Below are positions 16,156 to 24,925 of a stretch of DNA of 56,324 nucleotides, piece after piece. Location of the stretch: the NCBI RefSeq assembly GCF_006151805.1, contig NZ_VDDA01000016.1, forward strand, positions 1-56,324, given 5' to 3'. The notes under the pieces were generated by a model. The model had not been told where the DNA came from. It saw only the letters and a program-made list of their open reading frames with translations, and did not search any database. The translations under genes and the position numbers were made by a program. The stretch comes from Methylobacterium terricola (GTDB lineage: Bacteria; Pseudomonadota; Alphaproteobacteria; Rhizobiales; Beijerinckiaceae). Position 1 is the stretch's first letter, and each line of letters starts with the position of its first letter.

Positions 16156-17187
16156 CTACGGCGCGTGCATCCCCGCCCCGTCCACCACCCCGCCGATCAG
16201 GTTGCGCCCGAGCAGGAACTCGGCGCTGAAATCGGTGCGGATCAGCGGCTCCATCGCCACCGGGCCGGCGAGCGCCGCGGCCTCGGCGCGCCGCGCCGCC
16301 ACCGCCTCGGCGCGGTCGACCGCCCGGAAGCGGATCCGCGTGCCGCCCTGCGCCTGGGCGAGCCGCCCGAGATCCGGGCCGATCACCGTGGCGATCTTCG
16401 GGTAGCCGCCGGTGGATTGCCGGTCGGCCATCAGGATGATCGGCCAGCCCTCGCCCGGCACCTGGATCGCCCCCATGGCGATGCCGTCCGAGACGATGTT
16501 GTAGCCCTTGGCGTGGGTGAGCGGCGTCCCGTCGAGGAAGCAGGCCATCCGGTCGCCCTTGGTGGTGACCGTCCAGGGCCCGGCGAGGAAGGCGGCGATC
16601 TGGTCCTGGGCGAAGAAGTCGTCCTGCGGGCCGAGCACCACCCTGATCTCCTCCGGTGGGCGGACGAGCCAGGGCGCCACCAGGGCGTGCGGATCGGCCG
16701 GGCCGGGGCGGGCGTCGCCCACGCCCAGCCGGTCGCCGGCCCGCAACGCCCGCCCGTCGAGGCCGCCGAAGCCGGAGCGGGTGTGGGTCGCGGTCGAGCC
16801 GAGGGTGGGGGGGAGGTCGAAGCGGCCCGCCACGGCGAGATAGGTCCAGGCGCCGGCGCGGCCCGCCCGCACGACGAGGCGGCTGCCGGGCTGGAGCGTC
16901 AGCGCGCAGGCCGGCGGCATCGGGGTGCCGTCGAGGCTGATCCGGAACTCGCCGCCGGCGAGCGCGATCCCGAGCGGTCCCCCCTCGGCCGTCACCTCGA
17001 CGCCGCCGAGCGACACTTCGAGCGCCGTGGCGCCTTGCGGGTTGCCGAGCGCCCGGTTGGCGGTGGCGTGGGCGAGCGGGTCCATCGGCCCGGCGGCGGT
17101 GATGCCGTAGCGCAGGTAGCCGTGGCGGCCGCCATCCTGCAGCGTGACGCCGGGGCCGGCGGAGAGGATGCCGAGCGTCGCGGTCAT
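16156..17187 (-). CDS. pxpC: 5-oxoprolinase subunit C (biotin-dependent carboxyltransferase fold)
   Basis: This is a 343-residue subunit of the PxpABC ATP-dependent 5-oxoprolinase, which opens 5-oxoproline to glutamate and prevents its build-up. Family blocks are GPGVTLQDGGRHGYLRYGI at the start, then AGPMDPLAHATANRALGN and GATALEVSLGG. Near the C-terminus are VLGPQDDFF and the ADRQSTGGYPKIATV signature. It overlaps the pxpB stop and start by 4 bp. It is the last gene of the operon and ends 45 bp from the hairpin element. Confidence 0.93.
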   Translation of the reverse strand: MTATLGILSAGPGVTLQDGGRHGYLRYGITAAGPMDPLAHATANRALGNPQGATALEVSLGGVEVTAEGGPLGIALAGGEFRISLDGTPMPPACALTLQPGSRLVVRAGRAGAWTYLAVAGRFDLPPTLGSTATHTRSGFGGLDGRALRAGDRLGVGDARPGPADPHALVAPWLVRPPEEIRVVLGPQDDFFAQDQIAAFLAGPWTVTTKGDRMACFLDGTPLTHAKGYNIVSDGIAMGAIQVPGEGWPIILMADRQSTGGYPKIATVIGPDLGRLAQAQGGTRIRFRAVDRAEAVAARRAEAAALAGPVAMEPLIRTDFSAEFLLGRNLIGGVVDGAGMHAP

Positions 17188-17915
17188 GCGGCCTCGCGGC
17201 GCTGGGCGACGAGCTCGCCGGTGGCGGCGCGGTCCTCGAGGGCCGCGAAGGTGGCGGCGTCGATCGCCTCGAAGCGCAGGGTATCGCCGACGGCGACCGG
17301 GAAGGGATCGGGCCGGTGCGGCGCGTAGAGCCGCTCCGGGGTGCGGCCGACGACGTACCAGCCGGTCGGCATCGGGAAGGTGCCGACCGCCGCGAGACCG
17401 CCGCCGATCATCAGCGCGTTGGCCGGGTGGGGCGGGCGCGGCGTGGCGCGGCGGGACACCGCGAGGTCCGGGGGCAAGCCGCCGAGATAGGCGAAACCGG
17501 GAGCAAAGCCGTACATGTAGACCCGGTACTCGGCCCCCGCATGGAGCGCGGCGACGCGCTCGACGCTCAAGCCCGTCGCCTGCGCGACCGCGCCGATATC
17601 CTCGGCGAAGGCGGGGTCGTAGCAGCAGGGCAGCGTCCAGATCGCCGCGCCGGCCCGGGCCGCGCCGGGCCGGGCGGCCAGCGCCAGCACCTGCGCGGCG
17701 AGGTCGTCGCGGTCGAGCACCAGGGGATCGTAGTGGATCATCAGCGAGCGGTAGGTCGGCACCGTCTCGCGCAGGCCCTCCGGCGGCGCGGCGCGGAGCG
17801 CGTCGTCGAGGGCGAGCACCCGGTCGTGGATCGCCGGATCGACGGTGGTGCCGAACTCCGTCACCAGGGCGGCCTCGCCGGCATCGAGGAGGCGGGGGCT
17901 CTCCATCGCGGTCAC
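17184..17915 (-). CDS. pxpB: 5-oxoprolinase subunit B
   Basis: This is a 243-residue subunit of PxpABC (formerly KipI-like), with the allophanate-hydrolase subunit 1 / cyclophilin-like fold. Recognisable segments are LDAGEAALVTEFG at the N-terminus, PTYRSLMIHYDPL, LPCCYDPAFAEDIGAVA, and YMYGFAPGFAYLGGLP, and near the end PTGWYVVGRTPERLY. The start is GTG 17915, which overlaps the stop of pxpA (GTGA); an ATG four codons on (17906) is the alternative. The order A-B-C in one strand with 4-bp overlaps supports a translationally coupled complex. Confidence 0.93.
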   Translation of the reverse strand: MTAMESPRLLDAGEAALVTEFGTTVDPAIHDRVLALDDALRAAPPEGLRETVPTYRSLMIHYDPLVLDRDDLAAQVLALAARPGAARAGAAIWTLPCCYDPAFAEDIGAVAQATGLSVERVAALHAGAEYRVYMYGFAPGFAYLGGLPPDLAVSRRATPRPPHPANALMIGGGLAAVGTFPMPTGWYVVGRTPERLYAPHRPDPFPVAVGDTLRFEAIDAATFAALEDRAATGELVAQRREAA

Positions 17916-18673
17916 GCCCGGAACGGGGCGAGGCGCACGCCGGCGCCCTCAAGCCGGGCGCGGACCGCGCGGGCGGTGGCGACGGCGTGGGCGGAATCGC
18001 CGTGGACGCAGACCGAGCGGATCGGCGTCGGCAGGCGCCGGCCGCTCGCCGCGATGATCGCCCCCTCCTGCACCATGGCGAGCACCCTGTCGGCAGCCTC
18101 CGCCTCGTCGGTGATCATCGCGCCGGGCTGGCCGCGGGGGATCAGGAACCCGGCCTCGGTGTAGCCGCGATCGGCGAAGATCTCCTGGTGCACCTCGAGC
18201 CCCTGCGCCTCGCCGGCCGCCACCTGCGCGGTGAGCGCGATGGCGAGCAGCGCGAGCGACGGGTCGACGGCCTTGACCGCCTTGGCGATGGCGTCCGCCA
18301 CCTCCCGCTCGACCGCCGCCAGGTTGGCGAGCGCCCCATGCGCCTTGACGTAGGTGAGGCGGTGGCCGGCATAGGCCGCGAGCCCCGCCGCAGCGCCGAC
18401 CTGGTAGGCGACCAGGCGCTCGACCTCGCCGGGGGTGAAGGGCAGCACCCGGCGGCCGAAGCCCCACAGGTCCGGGTAGCCCGGATGGGCGCCGACCGCG
18501 ACGCCGCGCTCGCGGGCGATGGCGAAGGCGCGGGCCATGATCTCGGGATCGCCCGCATGCAGGCCGCAGGCGACGTTGGCCGAGGTCACCACCTCCAGCA
18601 TCGCCGCGTCGTCGCCGCACCGGTAATCGCCGAAGCCCTCGCCGAGGTCCGAATTGAGATCGATGGACGGCAT
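17912..18673 (-). CDS. pxpA: 5-oxoprolinase subunit A (LamB/YcsF family)
   Basis: This is a 253-residue subunit of PxpABC with the LamB/YcsF family signature. It begins IDLNSDLGEGFG, and has SANVACGLHAGDPEIMA, GAHPGYPDLWGFGRR, and YVKAHGALAN. The C-terminal SVCVHGDSAHAVATAR carries another conserved His/Asp. Metal or substrate-binding residues of the family (Asp/His in these blocks) are present. The start is ATG 18673, immediately before the conserved N-terminus; the longer frame adds a non-conserved leader. First gene of the operon. Confidence 0.94.
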   Translation of the reverse strand: MPSIDLNSDLGEGFGDYRCGDDAAMLEVVTSANVACGLHAGDPEIMARAFAIARERGVAVGAHPGYPDLWGFGRRVLPFTPGEVERLVAYQVGAAAGLAAYAGHRLTYVKAHGALANLAAVEREVADAIAKAVKAVDPSLALLAIALTAQVAAGEAQGLEVHQEIFADRGYTEAGFLIPRGQPGAMITDEAEAADRVLAMVQEGAIIAASGRRLPTPIRSVCVHGDSAHAVATARAVRARLEGAGVRLAPFRA

Positions 18674-18887
18674 GGCGGGCACTCCGGACGGGATCGGCGA
18701 GCCTTGAGTCGTGGCACCGCTCCCGCGCCCCTGCAACCCGCGGGCCGCGCCGGCCCGGGTTGCTCCCCAGGCGGTTCGCGCCGATCCGGTGCCGCGCCTG
18801 CCCGGGTGGACACCCTGCTCCGGAACGCGCCCGCGTCGTCCCGGGGCCGCGGCAGCGGAACCCGGGACACCCCGGTCGCGCAGGCCG

Positions 18888-19076
18888 TCAGAGCGCGAGC
18901 GCGCTTCGGGCGAGCCAGAGCACGCCCCAGCCGAGCAGGCCGAACCAGGCCAGGACCAGCGGGACGCCGACCGCCAGGGCGAGCACCATCGCGGCCTGGC
19001 GCAGCCGGGCCTCGTAGGCCGCGGCAGTCCCGGCGATCTGTCCCGCCGTGGCCCCCTTCGTGTCGAAATGAATCAT
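18888..19076 (-). CDS. Small single- or two-pass membrane protein, unknown
   Basis: This is a 62-residue product beginning at ATG 19076. A short hydrophilic N-terminus (MIHFDTKGATAGQIAG) is followed by a helix with the basic AYEARLRQ segment. A long hydrophobic stretch covers about residues 30-60 (MVLALAVGVPLVLAWFGLLG...), long enough for one or two membrane helices. No family is recognised. Coding is supported by codon bias and the coherent topology, not by homology. It stands alone 214 bp upstream of pxpA on the same strand. Confidence 0.5.
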   Translation of the reverse strand: MIHFDTKGATAGQIAGTAAAYEARLRQAAMVLALAVGVPLVLAWFGLLGWGVLWLARSALAL

Positions 19077-19419
19077 CGCTGCCGATCCCCGCGAAGTCTT
19101 GGCGCCCCAGTGGCAAGCGGCGGACCCGGCGCGAGGATGACGGATCGGGACCGGCCTACCGGCGCGGGAACGACGATGGGCGGGCCGGGTTCCCCGACGG
19201 CGGCGGGACCCGATGACGCGGGTCGGGCCGGAGCGGGACGACGCCCCGCTGACCCGCGCGGTGGATTCTTCACCTCCGTGCGTGGACGCCATCACCGCGC
19301 GCCGCTACCTTCGGCAACACGGTGGGGTTGCGACGACCGCGCGCCACCGCCCGCGCGGTCCGCTCCCGCTGCGGAACCGAGGAGCCTGGCAGGTCCCCTG
19401 CCGATCCGGAGGTGCGATC
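19077..19419. other. Intergenic region between divergent small genes
   Basis: These 343 bp separate the minus-strand small membrane protein from the plus-strand exported protein. The sequence is GC-rich and has no convincing frame, hairpin or promoter pair. The only clear site is a GGAGG ribosome-binding sequence at its right end, serving the next gene. Confidence 0.4.
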
Positions 19420-20040
19420 ATGCGTGACGGGATGCGGCGCTCGGCCGGCCTCGCTCTTCTGCTCGGGATCCTCTGGGCGCCGCCGGTGCGGTCTCAAGAC
19501 CAGCCGGCCCAGACCCAATCCGCCCCGGACCGATCCAACCCGGCCGCGCGCGCCTGGAGCGATCCGCCGACGAAACCGGCGGAGCCGCAAGGGCCGGCCG
19601 AGCCCGCGCCCACCCAGTCCGCGGCCAAACCCGCGCCGGCCCGGACGAGCCGCCCGGCCGCCGCGGCCGCCCGTTCCACGCTTCCGACCACCCGGACCGT
19701 CGCGAGGCCGGCCCGGGCGGCCCCGACGGCGCGCAACGCCGAGCGCCGGATCCCCGCCCGCCGCGCGGCCGAGACGCGGCTCGCCGCGCGGCCGGGCCGG
19801 GGCAGCGTGGTCGCGCCGCCGCCCGCCCGGTCGGTCCTTCGGGCGCCGCCGGCGCGGGTCGCCCGCCCCCTGCCGCCGGAGATGCGGGGCAGCGACGTCG
19901 ACCTTTGGGTCGATGCCCGCGCCGACCGGATCCGCCGGGCCCGGGACGGCGGCTTCCTGGTGATGCGCCGCTCCACCGTCGAGGATCCGATGGGCCGGCG
20001 GATGCAGATCCTGCGGCCCCTCGACGACGACGACGAGTAG
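19420..20040 (+). CDS. Exported Ala/Pro/Arg-rich protein, unknown
   Basis: This is a 206-residue product starting at ATG 19420 behind a GGAGG site. A signal peptide covers about residues 1-25 (RRSAGLALLLGILWAPPVRSQ). Residues about 25-145 are low-complexity Ala/Pro/Arg with TRTVARPARAAPTARN-like repeats and are probably disordered. A more conserved-looking end (about 150-206) holds EMRGSDVDLWVDARADRIRRA, a short compact segment, and a DDDDE tail. No domain is recognised. The basic middle and acidic tail could bind cell-envelope polymers, but this is only composition-based. Confidence 0.65.
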   Translation: MRDGMRRSAGLALLLGILWAPPVRSQDQPAQTQSAPDRSNPAARAWSDPPTKPAEPQGPAEPAPTQSAAKPAPARTSRPAAAAARSTLPTTRTVARPARAAPTARNAERRIPARRAAETRLAARPGRGSVVAPPPARSVLRAPPARVARPLPPEMRGSDVDLWVDARADRIRRARDGGFLVMRRSTVEDPMGRRMQILRPLDDDDE

Positions 20041-20047
20041 GCGCAGG

Positions 20048-20812
20048 TCACAGCCACGGCCGCAGGGCGAGGTGGGTGCCGAGCAGCAGCAGGCCGATGA
20101 GGAAGGCGCGCCGGAAGGTCGGGGCGGAGACCCGGCCGCGCAGCCATTGCCCGGCGGCCATGCCGAGGAGCGCCGGCGCCAGGGTGGCGAGCGAGGCGGC
20201 CCCGGCGGCGAGCGGCAGCGCGCCCTCCCGGGCGAGCCCGGCGGCGAGCGCGACGGTCGAGACCGTGAAGGACAGGCCGAGGGCCTGGATCAGGTCGTCC
20301 CGGCCGAGATTCAGCGCCTGGAGGTAGGGCACCGCCGGGATGACGAAGACCCCGGTCGCCCCGGTGACGAGCCCGGTGGCGAGGCCGACGAGGGGCGACA
20401 GCCAGGGCTCGGCCCGGGCCGGCACCCGCAGGGTCAGGCCGGCGAGCCCGGTGACCGCATAGACTACCAGGGCGAGACCCAGCGCGCTCGCCGGCCCCGG
20501 CCCCTGCGCGCCGGCGATCAGCCCGGCGCTCGCCACGGTGCCGACGGCGACCGCCGCCATCATCGGCCCCAGCCGCCGCAGCAGGGCGCCGACGCGGGGG
20601 CCGGCGAGCAGCTGCCAGATGTTGGTGACGAAGGAGGGCACGATCAGCAGGGCCACGGCTTGGGCGGGGGGCATCACGGTGGCGAGGAGCCCGACCGCCA
20701 CCGTCGGCAGGCCGAGGCCGATCACGCCCTTGACGAAGCCGGCGAGCAGGAAGGTGGCGAGGATCACCGCCCAGCCGAGCGGGCCGGCGGTGCCGGACAG
20801 GATGTCGGTCAC
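20048..20812 (-). CDS. TSUP (TauE/SafE) family permease
   Basis: This is a 254-residue inner-membrane protein of the TSUP family, which exports or imports sulfite, organosulfonates or similar anions. About eight membrane helices are visible. The family motif appears in each half: GFVKGVIGLGLPTVAVGLL near the N-terminus and GLATGLVTGATGVFVIPAVPYLQ in the middle, both with the G-x-x-x-G-x-G/T-G pattern. The start is GTG 20812. It lies one base after the stop of the small gene at 20814-21032, so the two form an operon. The substrate is unknown. Confidence 0.88.
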   Translation of the reverse strand: MTDILSGTAGPLGWAVILATFLLAGFVKGVIGLGLPTVAVGLLATVMPPAQAVALLIVPSFVTNIWQLLAGPRVGALLRRLGPMMAAVAVGTVASAGLIAGAQGPGPASALGLALVVYAVTGLAGLTLRVPARAEPWLSPLVGLATGLVTGATGVFVIPAVPYLQALNLGRDDLIQALGLSFTVSTVALAAGLAREGALPLAAGAASLATLAPALLGMAAGQWLRGRVSAPTFRRAFLIGLLLLGTHLALRPWL

Positions 20813-20813
20813 C

Positions 20814-21032
20814 TCAGTCGCGGCCGATCATGTCGCGGAGCATCGTCTCCGGGCTCGGCAGCGGGCGGGCGGGCGCCTCGGACGCTGCGAGCTGCGGCGA
20901 GACCGAGGCATCGACCGGATGCCCTTCGAGGAGAAGGCCGGCGGCCAGGATCGCCAGGGCGAGGGCGATCAGCCCGAGCGGGCCCGCCCCCCCGGGCGGA
21001 TCTCCGGCATTGTGCGCGATGCGCGGCGGCAT
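20814..21032 (-). CDS. Small one-helix membrane protein
   Basis: This is a 72-residue product from ATG 21032. A proline/glycine-rich N-terminus leads to a single hydrophobic helix (about 19-36, GPLGLIALALAILAAGLLLEG). A C-terminal tail ends SPETMLRDMIGRD, which is predicted to be outside the membrane. It is spaced only one base from the TSUP permease gene downstream. That suggests co-translation and perhaps a role as an accessory peptide of the permease, which is inference. No family is recognised. Confidence 0.55.
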   Translation of the reverse strand: MPPRIAHNAGDPPGGAGPLGLIALALAILAAGLLLEGHPVDASVSPQLAASEAPARPLPSPETMLRDMIGRD

Positions 21033-21147
21033 GGGCGGGGTCCTCCGGTTGGGATGCCCGGAGCTTGGGCGGCGGAAGGGGGGCGCAACAAGCCGTAAGG
21101 GGCGAATGGTGCCTTCGTGGGAGGCACAGGCCGGTGCGGCCAGGGTC

Positions 21148-21546
21148 TCACGCGCCGCCGGCGAGATCCTGCAGCACCTCCATCGTCTCCTCCGCCCGCG
21201 CGAGCGGGACGAAGAGGTGGTCGTGGTGGAAGGCCGAGACGGCATTGACGGCGATGCCGCGTTCCGCGAGGCGGGCCGTCACGGCGGCGAGGAAGCCGAC
21301 GGCATCGAGCGCGGACTGCACCGCGAGCGTGATCCAGCGGCACGGGAAGGCGGCCGGCAGGCCGGCCCGCGCGGCCTCCGCCTCGGACAGGATCAGGGTC
21401 GTCCCTTCCGCCTCGCGAAAGCTCATGACGGGGACGAGATCCGCCGGCATCGCCCCCTCCGCCACCGTCGCGAAGACGAAGGTCCCGGGCCGCAACTCCG
21501 GCCGCATCCCGGCGAGGAGCTTGTCCCGGTCGGCCTCGCCGCTCAT
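21148..21546 (-). CDS. ACT-domain protein
   Basis: This is a 132-residue protein of the ACT-containing family often annotated as an amino-acid-binding protein of unknown role. The first half has LRPGTFVFATV and a segment ending FREAEGTTLILS. The second half is a clear ACT-like beta-alpha-beta unit: CRWITLAVQSALDAVGFLAAVTARLAERGIAVNAVSAFHHDHLFVP, quoted by blocks. ACT folds usually bind small ligands and regulate enzymes. Its ATG overlaps the stop of the upstream thioesterase gene by 4 bp (ATGA), so the two are coupled. Confidence 0.83.
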   Translation of the reverse strand: MSGEADRDKLLAGMRPELRPGTFVFATVAEGAMPADLVPVMSFREAEGTTLILSEAEAARAGLPAAFPCRWITLAVQSALDAVGFLAAVTARLAERGIAVNAVSAFHHDHLFVPLARAEETMEVLQDLAGGA

Positions 21547-21980
21547 CCAGCCAGCGGCTCCAGCACCCGCCGCAGGGCGTCCGGCAGCGGCACCGGGCGC
21601 TGGGTCGCCCGGTCGACATAGACGTGGACGAAGTGGCCCTGCGCCGCCGCCTCGTCCTCGTCGTTGCGGAACAGCCCGACCTCGTAGCGCACGCTCGACG
21701 TGCCGCGATGCGCGACCCGGATCCCGGCGGTGACCCGGTCGGGAAACGCCATCGAGCGGAAGTAGCGGCAGCCGGTCTCGACCACGAGGCCGATCACCGG
21801 GCTCTTCGAAATCTCGAGGGCTCCGTCCGCGATCAGCACGCTGTTCACCGCGGTGTCGAAGAAGGCGTAATAGACCACGTTGTTGACGTGGCCGTAGACG
21901 TCGTTGTCGGCCCAGCGGGTGGTGATCGGCACGAAGCGCCGGTAGGCGGCGCGGGTCTCGGGGGGCGTGCGGCCGCTCAC
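21543..21980 (-). CDS. Acyl-CoA thioesterase, 4HBT hotdog family
   Basis: This is a 145-residue hotdog-fold thioesterase (YbgC/4-hydroxybenzoyl-CoA thioesterase type). The hallmark is TTRWADNDVYGHVNNVVYYAFFDTAVN, containing the catalytic Asp in the WADNDVYGHVNN motif. Next come the VVETGCRYFRSMAFPD and VHVYVDRATQRPVPLP strands. The start is GTG 21980 behind GAGAGG; the longer frame upstream lacks coding character. It is likely to hydrolyse a cytosolic acyl-CoA. It is followed by a coupled ACT-domain gene. Confidence 0.9.
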   Translation of the reverse strand: MSGRTPPETRAAYRRFVPITTRWADNDVYGHVNNVVYYAFFDTAVNSVLIADGALEISKSPVIGLVVETGCRYFRSMAFPDRVTAGIRVAHRGTSSVRYEVGLFRNDEDEAAAQGHFVHVYVDRATQRPVPLPDALRRVLEPLAG

Positions 21981-22050
21981 GGTCTGCCTCTCGAAAAGGT
22001 CGGCGGGGCCGGAACCGTAAGCTGCGCCGGCCCCGCCGATCAAGCCGCGC

Positions 22051-22878
22051 TCAGGCGCCAAAGGTCTCCGGGTCCGGCCCCATCCGCCCCGCCGGATCGT
22101 CGAGGGCGTCGAGGCGGGCGCGATCCTCGGCGTCGAGGGCGAAGCCGGAGACCTCGCGGTTCTCGCGGATGCGGGCCGGATTGGCCGATTTCGGGATCGC
22201 GACGGTGCCGCGGTCGAGGTGCCAGCGCAGGACGACCTGGGCCGGGGTGCGGCCGTGCTTCCCGGCGATGGCCACGATGGCGGGATTGTCGAGCACGCCG
22301 CCGCGGCCGAGCGGAGCCCAGGCCTCGGTGACGATGCCGGCCTCGTCGTGGAAGGCGCGCAGGGCATTCTGCTGGAAGCGCGGATGCAGCTCGACCTGGT
22401 TGACCGAGGGCGTCGAGCCGGTGGCGTCGATGACGCGCTTCAGGTGCTCGACCGTGAAGTTGCAGACGCCGATCGAGCGGGCGCGGCCATCCTCGCGCAG
22501 GCGCATCAGGGCGCGCCAGGTGTCGACATAGGCGCCGCGCTGCGGCACCGGCCAGTGGACGAGGTAGAGGTCGACATGGTCGAGGCCGAGGCGCGACAGC
22601 GACTCCTCGCAGGCCCGCAGGGTCTCGTCGTAGCCGTGGCGGTCGTTCCAGACCTTGGTGGTGACGACGATCTCCTCGCGGGGCAGCCCCGAGGCGGCGA
22701 TGGCGCGGCCGATCCCGGCCTCGTTGCCGTACATCGCCGCGGTGTCGATCAGGCGGTAGCCGGCCTCGAAGGCGGCCCCGACCACCGCCGGGGCCTCGTC
22801 GTTCTCGAGCCGCCACACCCCGAAACCGAGCTGCGGGATACGCTTCCCGTCGTTGAGGGTCAGGAACGCGTCGGACAT
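22051..22878 (-). CDS. Aldo/keto reductase (2,5-diketo-D-gluconate reductase type)
   Basis: This is a 275-residue NADPH-dependent reductase with a TIM-barrel fold. The N-terminus IPQLGFGVWRL is typical. Catalytic tetrad positions are visible in YRLIDTAAMYGNE (Asp, Tyr), VVTTKVWN (Lys) and YLVHWPVPQ (His). The SIGVCNFTVEHL and VNQVELHP blocks follow, and the NADPH-binding AIPKSANPARIREN lies near the end. It resembles DkgA/DkgB and methylglyoxal reductases. It stands alone between the thioesterase and the binding protein gene on the same strand. Confidence 0.92.
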   Translation of the reverse strand: MSDAFLTLNDGKRIPQLGFGVWRLENDEAPAVVGAAFEAGYRLIDTAAMYGNEAGIGRAIAASGLPREEIVVTTKVWNDRHGYDETLRACEESLSRLGLDHVDLYLVHWPVPQRGAYVDTWRALMRLREDGRARSIGVCNFTVEHLKRVIDATGSTPSVNQVELHPRFQQNALRAFHDEAGIVTEAWAPLGRGGVLDNPAIVAIAGKHGRTPAQVVLRWHLDRGTVAIPKSANPARIRENREVSGFALDAEDRARLDALDDPAGRMGPDPETFGA

Positions 22879-22942
22879 GGTCGGGGCCTCACAGGTGACG
22901 AGACCGATCTGGGGCAGGCCCCGGCGATGTCGAGCCGCCGCT

Positions 22943-24157
22943 TTACTTCACCAGCGGGCAGCCCCCGTCGGCCATCGGCCGGAAGGCCTGGTCGCCCGGC
23001 ACGGTGGCGAGGAGCTTGTAGTAATCGTAAGCCGCCTTGCTGTCGGCCGGGGCCTTCACCTCGAACAGGAACAGGTCGTGCACCGCCCGGCCGTCCTGGC
23101 GCACCGTGACGGTGCCGAAGAGCGGATCGTTGATCGGCTTCTCGCGCATCGCCGCGACCACCTTCTCGCCCTCGATCGTGCCGGTGTCGCGCACCGCCCG
23201 CAGGTAGGCAAGGGTCGAGGAATAGACGCCGGCATGGTTCTCGGTCGGCATCCGGCCGTTCATCCGCTCGCCGAAGCGCTTGGCGAAGGCGCGGGTGCCG
23301 TCGGTGCGGTCCCAGTAGAAGGCGCTGGCGAGCTGCATCCCCTGCGCCGCCTTGAGGCCGAGCGCGTGGACGTCCGAGAGCTGCACGAACAGGGCGGCGA
23401 GCCGCATCTCGGGCATCACTCCGAACTCCGCCGCCTGCTTGACGGCGTTGATCATGTCGGCGCCGGTATCGGCGAGCGCCAGCACCTGGGCGCCCGAGCC
23501 TTGCGCCGAGAGCAGCGGCGAGGCGAAGTCGCCGGCATTGAGCGGGTGCTTGCTCGATCCCTTCACGCTGCCGCCGGCGGCCTTGAGCGCCACGGTGGCG
23601 TCGCGCTCCAGCGCGTGGCCCAGCGCGTAATCGACGGTGACGAAGTACCACGACTTGAGGCCGCGCCCGGCGATGGCCCGCGCGGTGGCCGACCCTTGCG
23701 CCCAGGTATCCGACACCCACTGCACGGTGGTCGGCGCGCAGGCCTTGCCGGTGAGGTCGGAGGTGAGCGCGCTCGAGGCCAAAGCCACCCGGTGGCGCTC
23801 GCGCATCAGGTTCGACACCGCCAGCGCCACAGCGGAATTCGGCAGATCGACGATGGTCGAGACGCCTTCCTGGTCGAGCCAGCGGCGGGCGGTGGCGAGC
23901 CCGATATCGGGCTTGTTCTGGTGGTCGGCCGACACGACCTCGACCTTGAGCTCGCCGGCCTCCTTGGCGAAGTCCTCGACAGCGAGCTGCGCCGCCGTCA
24001 CCGAGCCGGTGCCGGCTTGGTCGGCGAAGGGCCCGCTCATGTCGCTGAGCACGCCGATCTTGATCGGAGCCTTGGAATCCTGCGCGAGGGCGGAGGTGGT
24101 GAGGGCCAGCGACAAAGCGAGGCCGGCGGCGCCGGCAACCCGAGAGCGAAACGACAT
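22943..24157 (-). CDS. ABC transporter periplasmic substrate-binding protein (branched-chain/amide type)
   Basis: This is a 404-residue type I periplasmic-binding protein (LivJ/Peripla_BP_6). A Sec signal peptide covers about residues 1-25 (AGAAGLALSLALTTSALAQ). The mature start APIKIGVLSDMSGPFAD is typical, with later blocks ADHQNKPDIGLATARRW, WYFVTVDYALGHAL and FYWDRTDGTRAFAKRF. The start is ATG 24157 behind GGGAGG. No permease or ATPase genes flank it, so it is an orphan binding protein in this window. Ligand unknown. Confidence 0.9.
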   Translation of the reverse strand: MSFRSRVAGAAGLALSLALTTSALAQDSKAPIKIGVLSDMSGPFADQAGTGSVTAAQLAVEDFAKEAGELKVEVVSADHQNKPDIGLATARRWLDQEGVSTIVDLPNSAVALAVSNLMRERHRVALASSALTSDLTGKACAPTTVQWVSDTWAQGSATARAIAGRGLKSWYFVTVDYALGHALERDATVALKAAGGSVKGSSKHPLNAGDFASPLLSAQGSGAQVLALADTGADMINAVKQAAEFGVMPEMRLAALFVQLSDVHALGLKAAQGMQLASAFYWDRTDGTRAFAKRFGERMNGRMPTENHAGVYSSTLAYLRAVRDTGTIEGEKVVAAMREKPINDPLFGTVTVRQDGRAVHDLFLFEVKAPADSKAAYDYYKLLATVPGDQAFRPMADGGCPLVK

Positions 24158-24305
24158 CGGGGGACCTCCCAGAGAGTTTTTGTCAGATCTTGTTCCCGGC
24201 AAGGCCGGTTCGGGCCCTGTATGTCAGGGGTGCGCGGCGGCGTCGATGCGGATCGCTCGGCGTGGTTGAGAAAGCTGGGATGTGACGCGTCGGGTGTAGC
24301 CCGTG

Positions 24306-24485
24306 AACCCAACCCCCCCTCTGCGGGGGAGGGTGGCCCCTGCATCGGACGGGTCGGGAGAGGGTCGGCACGGCGTTGATCGTGGTGGCGCCCTTCATGA
24401 CGCGCGCGCCGTTTCCGGGAACGGCGCCCCCGTCCCGCCCGGCTCCCCAGGGCGCCCTCCCCTGCAAAGGGGGAGGGTTTTTGAC
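24306..24485. repeat. Long C-rich/G-rich hairpin element, copy B
   Basis: The outer arms are AACCCCCCCTCTGCGGGGGAGGG near 24310 and CCCTCCCCTGCAAAGGGGGAGGGTTTTT near 24455. The core TGATC...TGGCGCCCTTCATGACGCGCGCG is shared with copy A (15931-16110). It lies between the divergent binding protein and the riboswitch leader, so it is not simply a convergent-gene terminator. Confidence 0.8.
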
Positions 24486-24555
24486 GGGGCTGCGAATGGG
24501 AACTCCTTCTCCCTGCCATTGCTCCTTCGTCACTGAACGGCTAAGCTTCCGATCG

Positions 24556-24725
24556 ACGGTTCCCCTCGGGGATCAAAAGGGAACGCGGTGAGGGCTTGCC
24601 CGATGCCGCGGCTGCCCCCGCAACTGTAAGCGGCGAGCCTTCCATCACTCACGTCACTGGGGCCTCGACCCTGGGAAGACGATGGCAGGCGCGGACCCGT
24701 GAGCCAGGAGACCTGCCGTCAGCCG
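24556..24725 (+). promoter_or_regulatory. Cobalamin (B12) riboswitch
   Basis: Conserved cobalamin aptamer elements are in order. They are GGTTCCC...GGGAACGCGGTG (24558-24590), GCCGCGGCTGCCCCCGCAACTGTAAGCGG (about 24605-24633), CACTGG (24655), GGGAAGACGATGGCAGGC (24673-24690), and the B12 box AGCCAGGAGACCTGCC (24702-24717). It precedes the TonB receptor and PepSY genes. Family switches reduce expression when adenosylcobalamin is abundant. The distance to the first ATG is about 275 nt, which is unusually long. Confidence 0.95.
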
Positions 24726-24925
24726 TGGTCACACGCGAGCACGTCGGGCGGGGTGTCCTGATGGGTGTCGAGGCGTCGGCCCAGGCCGTCGCCCCGCTGT
24801 CGTTCGCGGTGACGTGCCACAGCCGCGTGCCGTCCCACCGTGTCTCCCGCCCTCCCCCGCCGACCCGCAGATCCGGCGCGCCCCGCGCGTCGGCATCAAC
24901 ACGCGCGCCGAGCCGGAGGCCAGAT

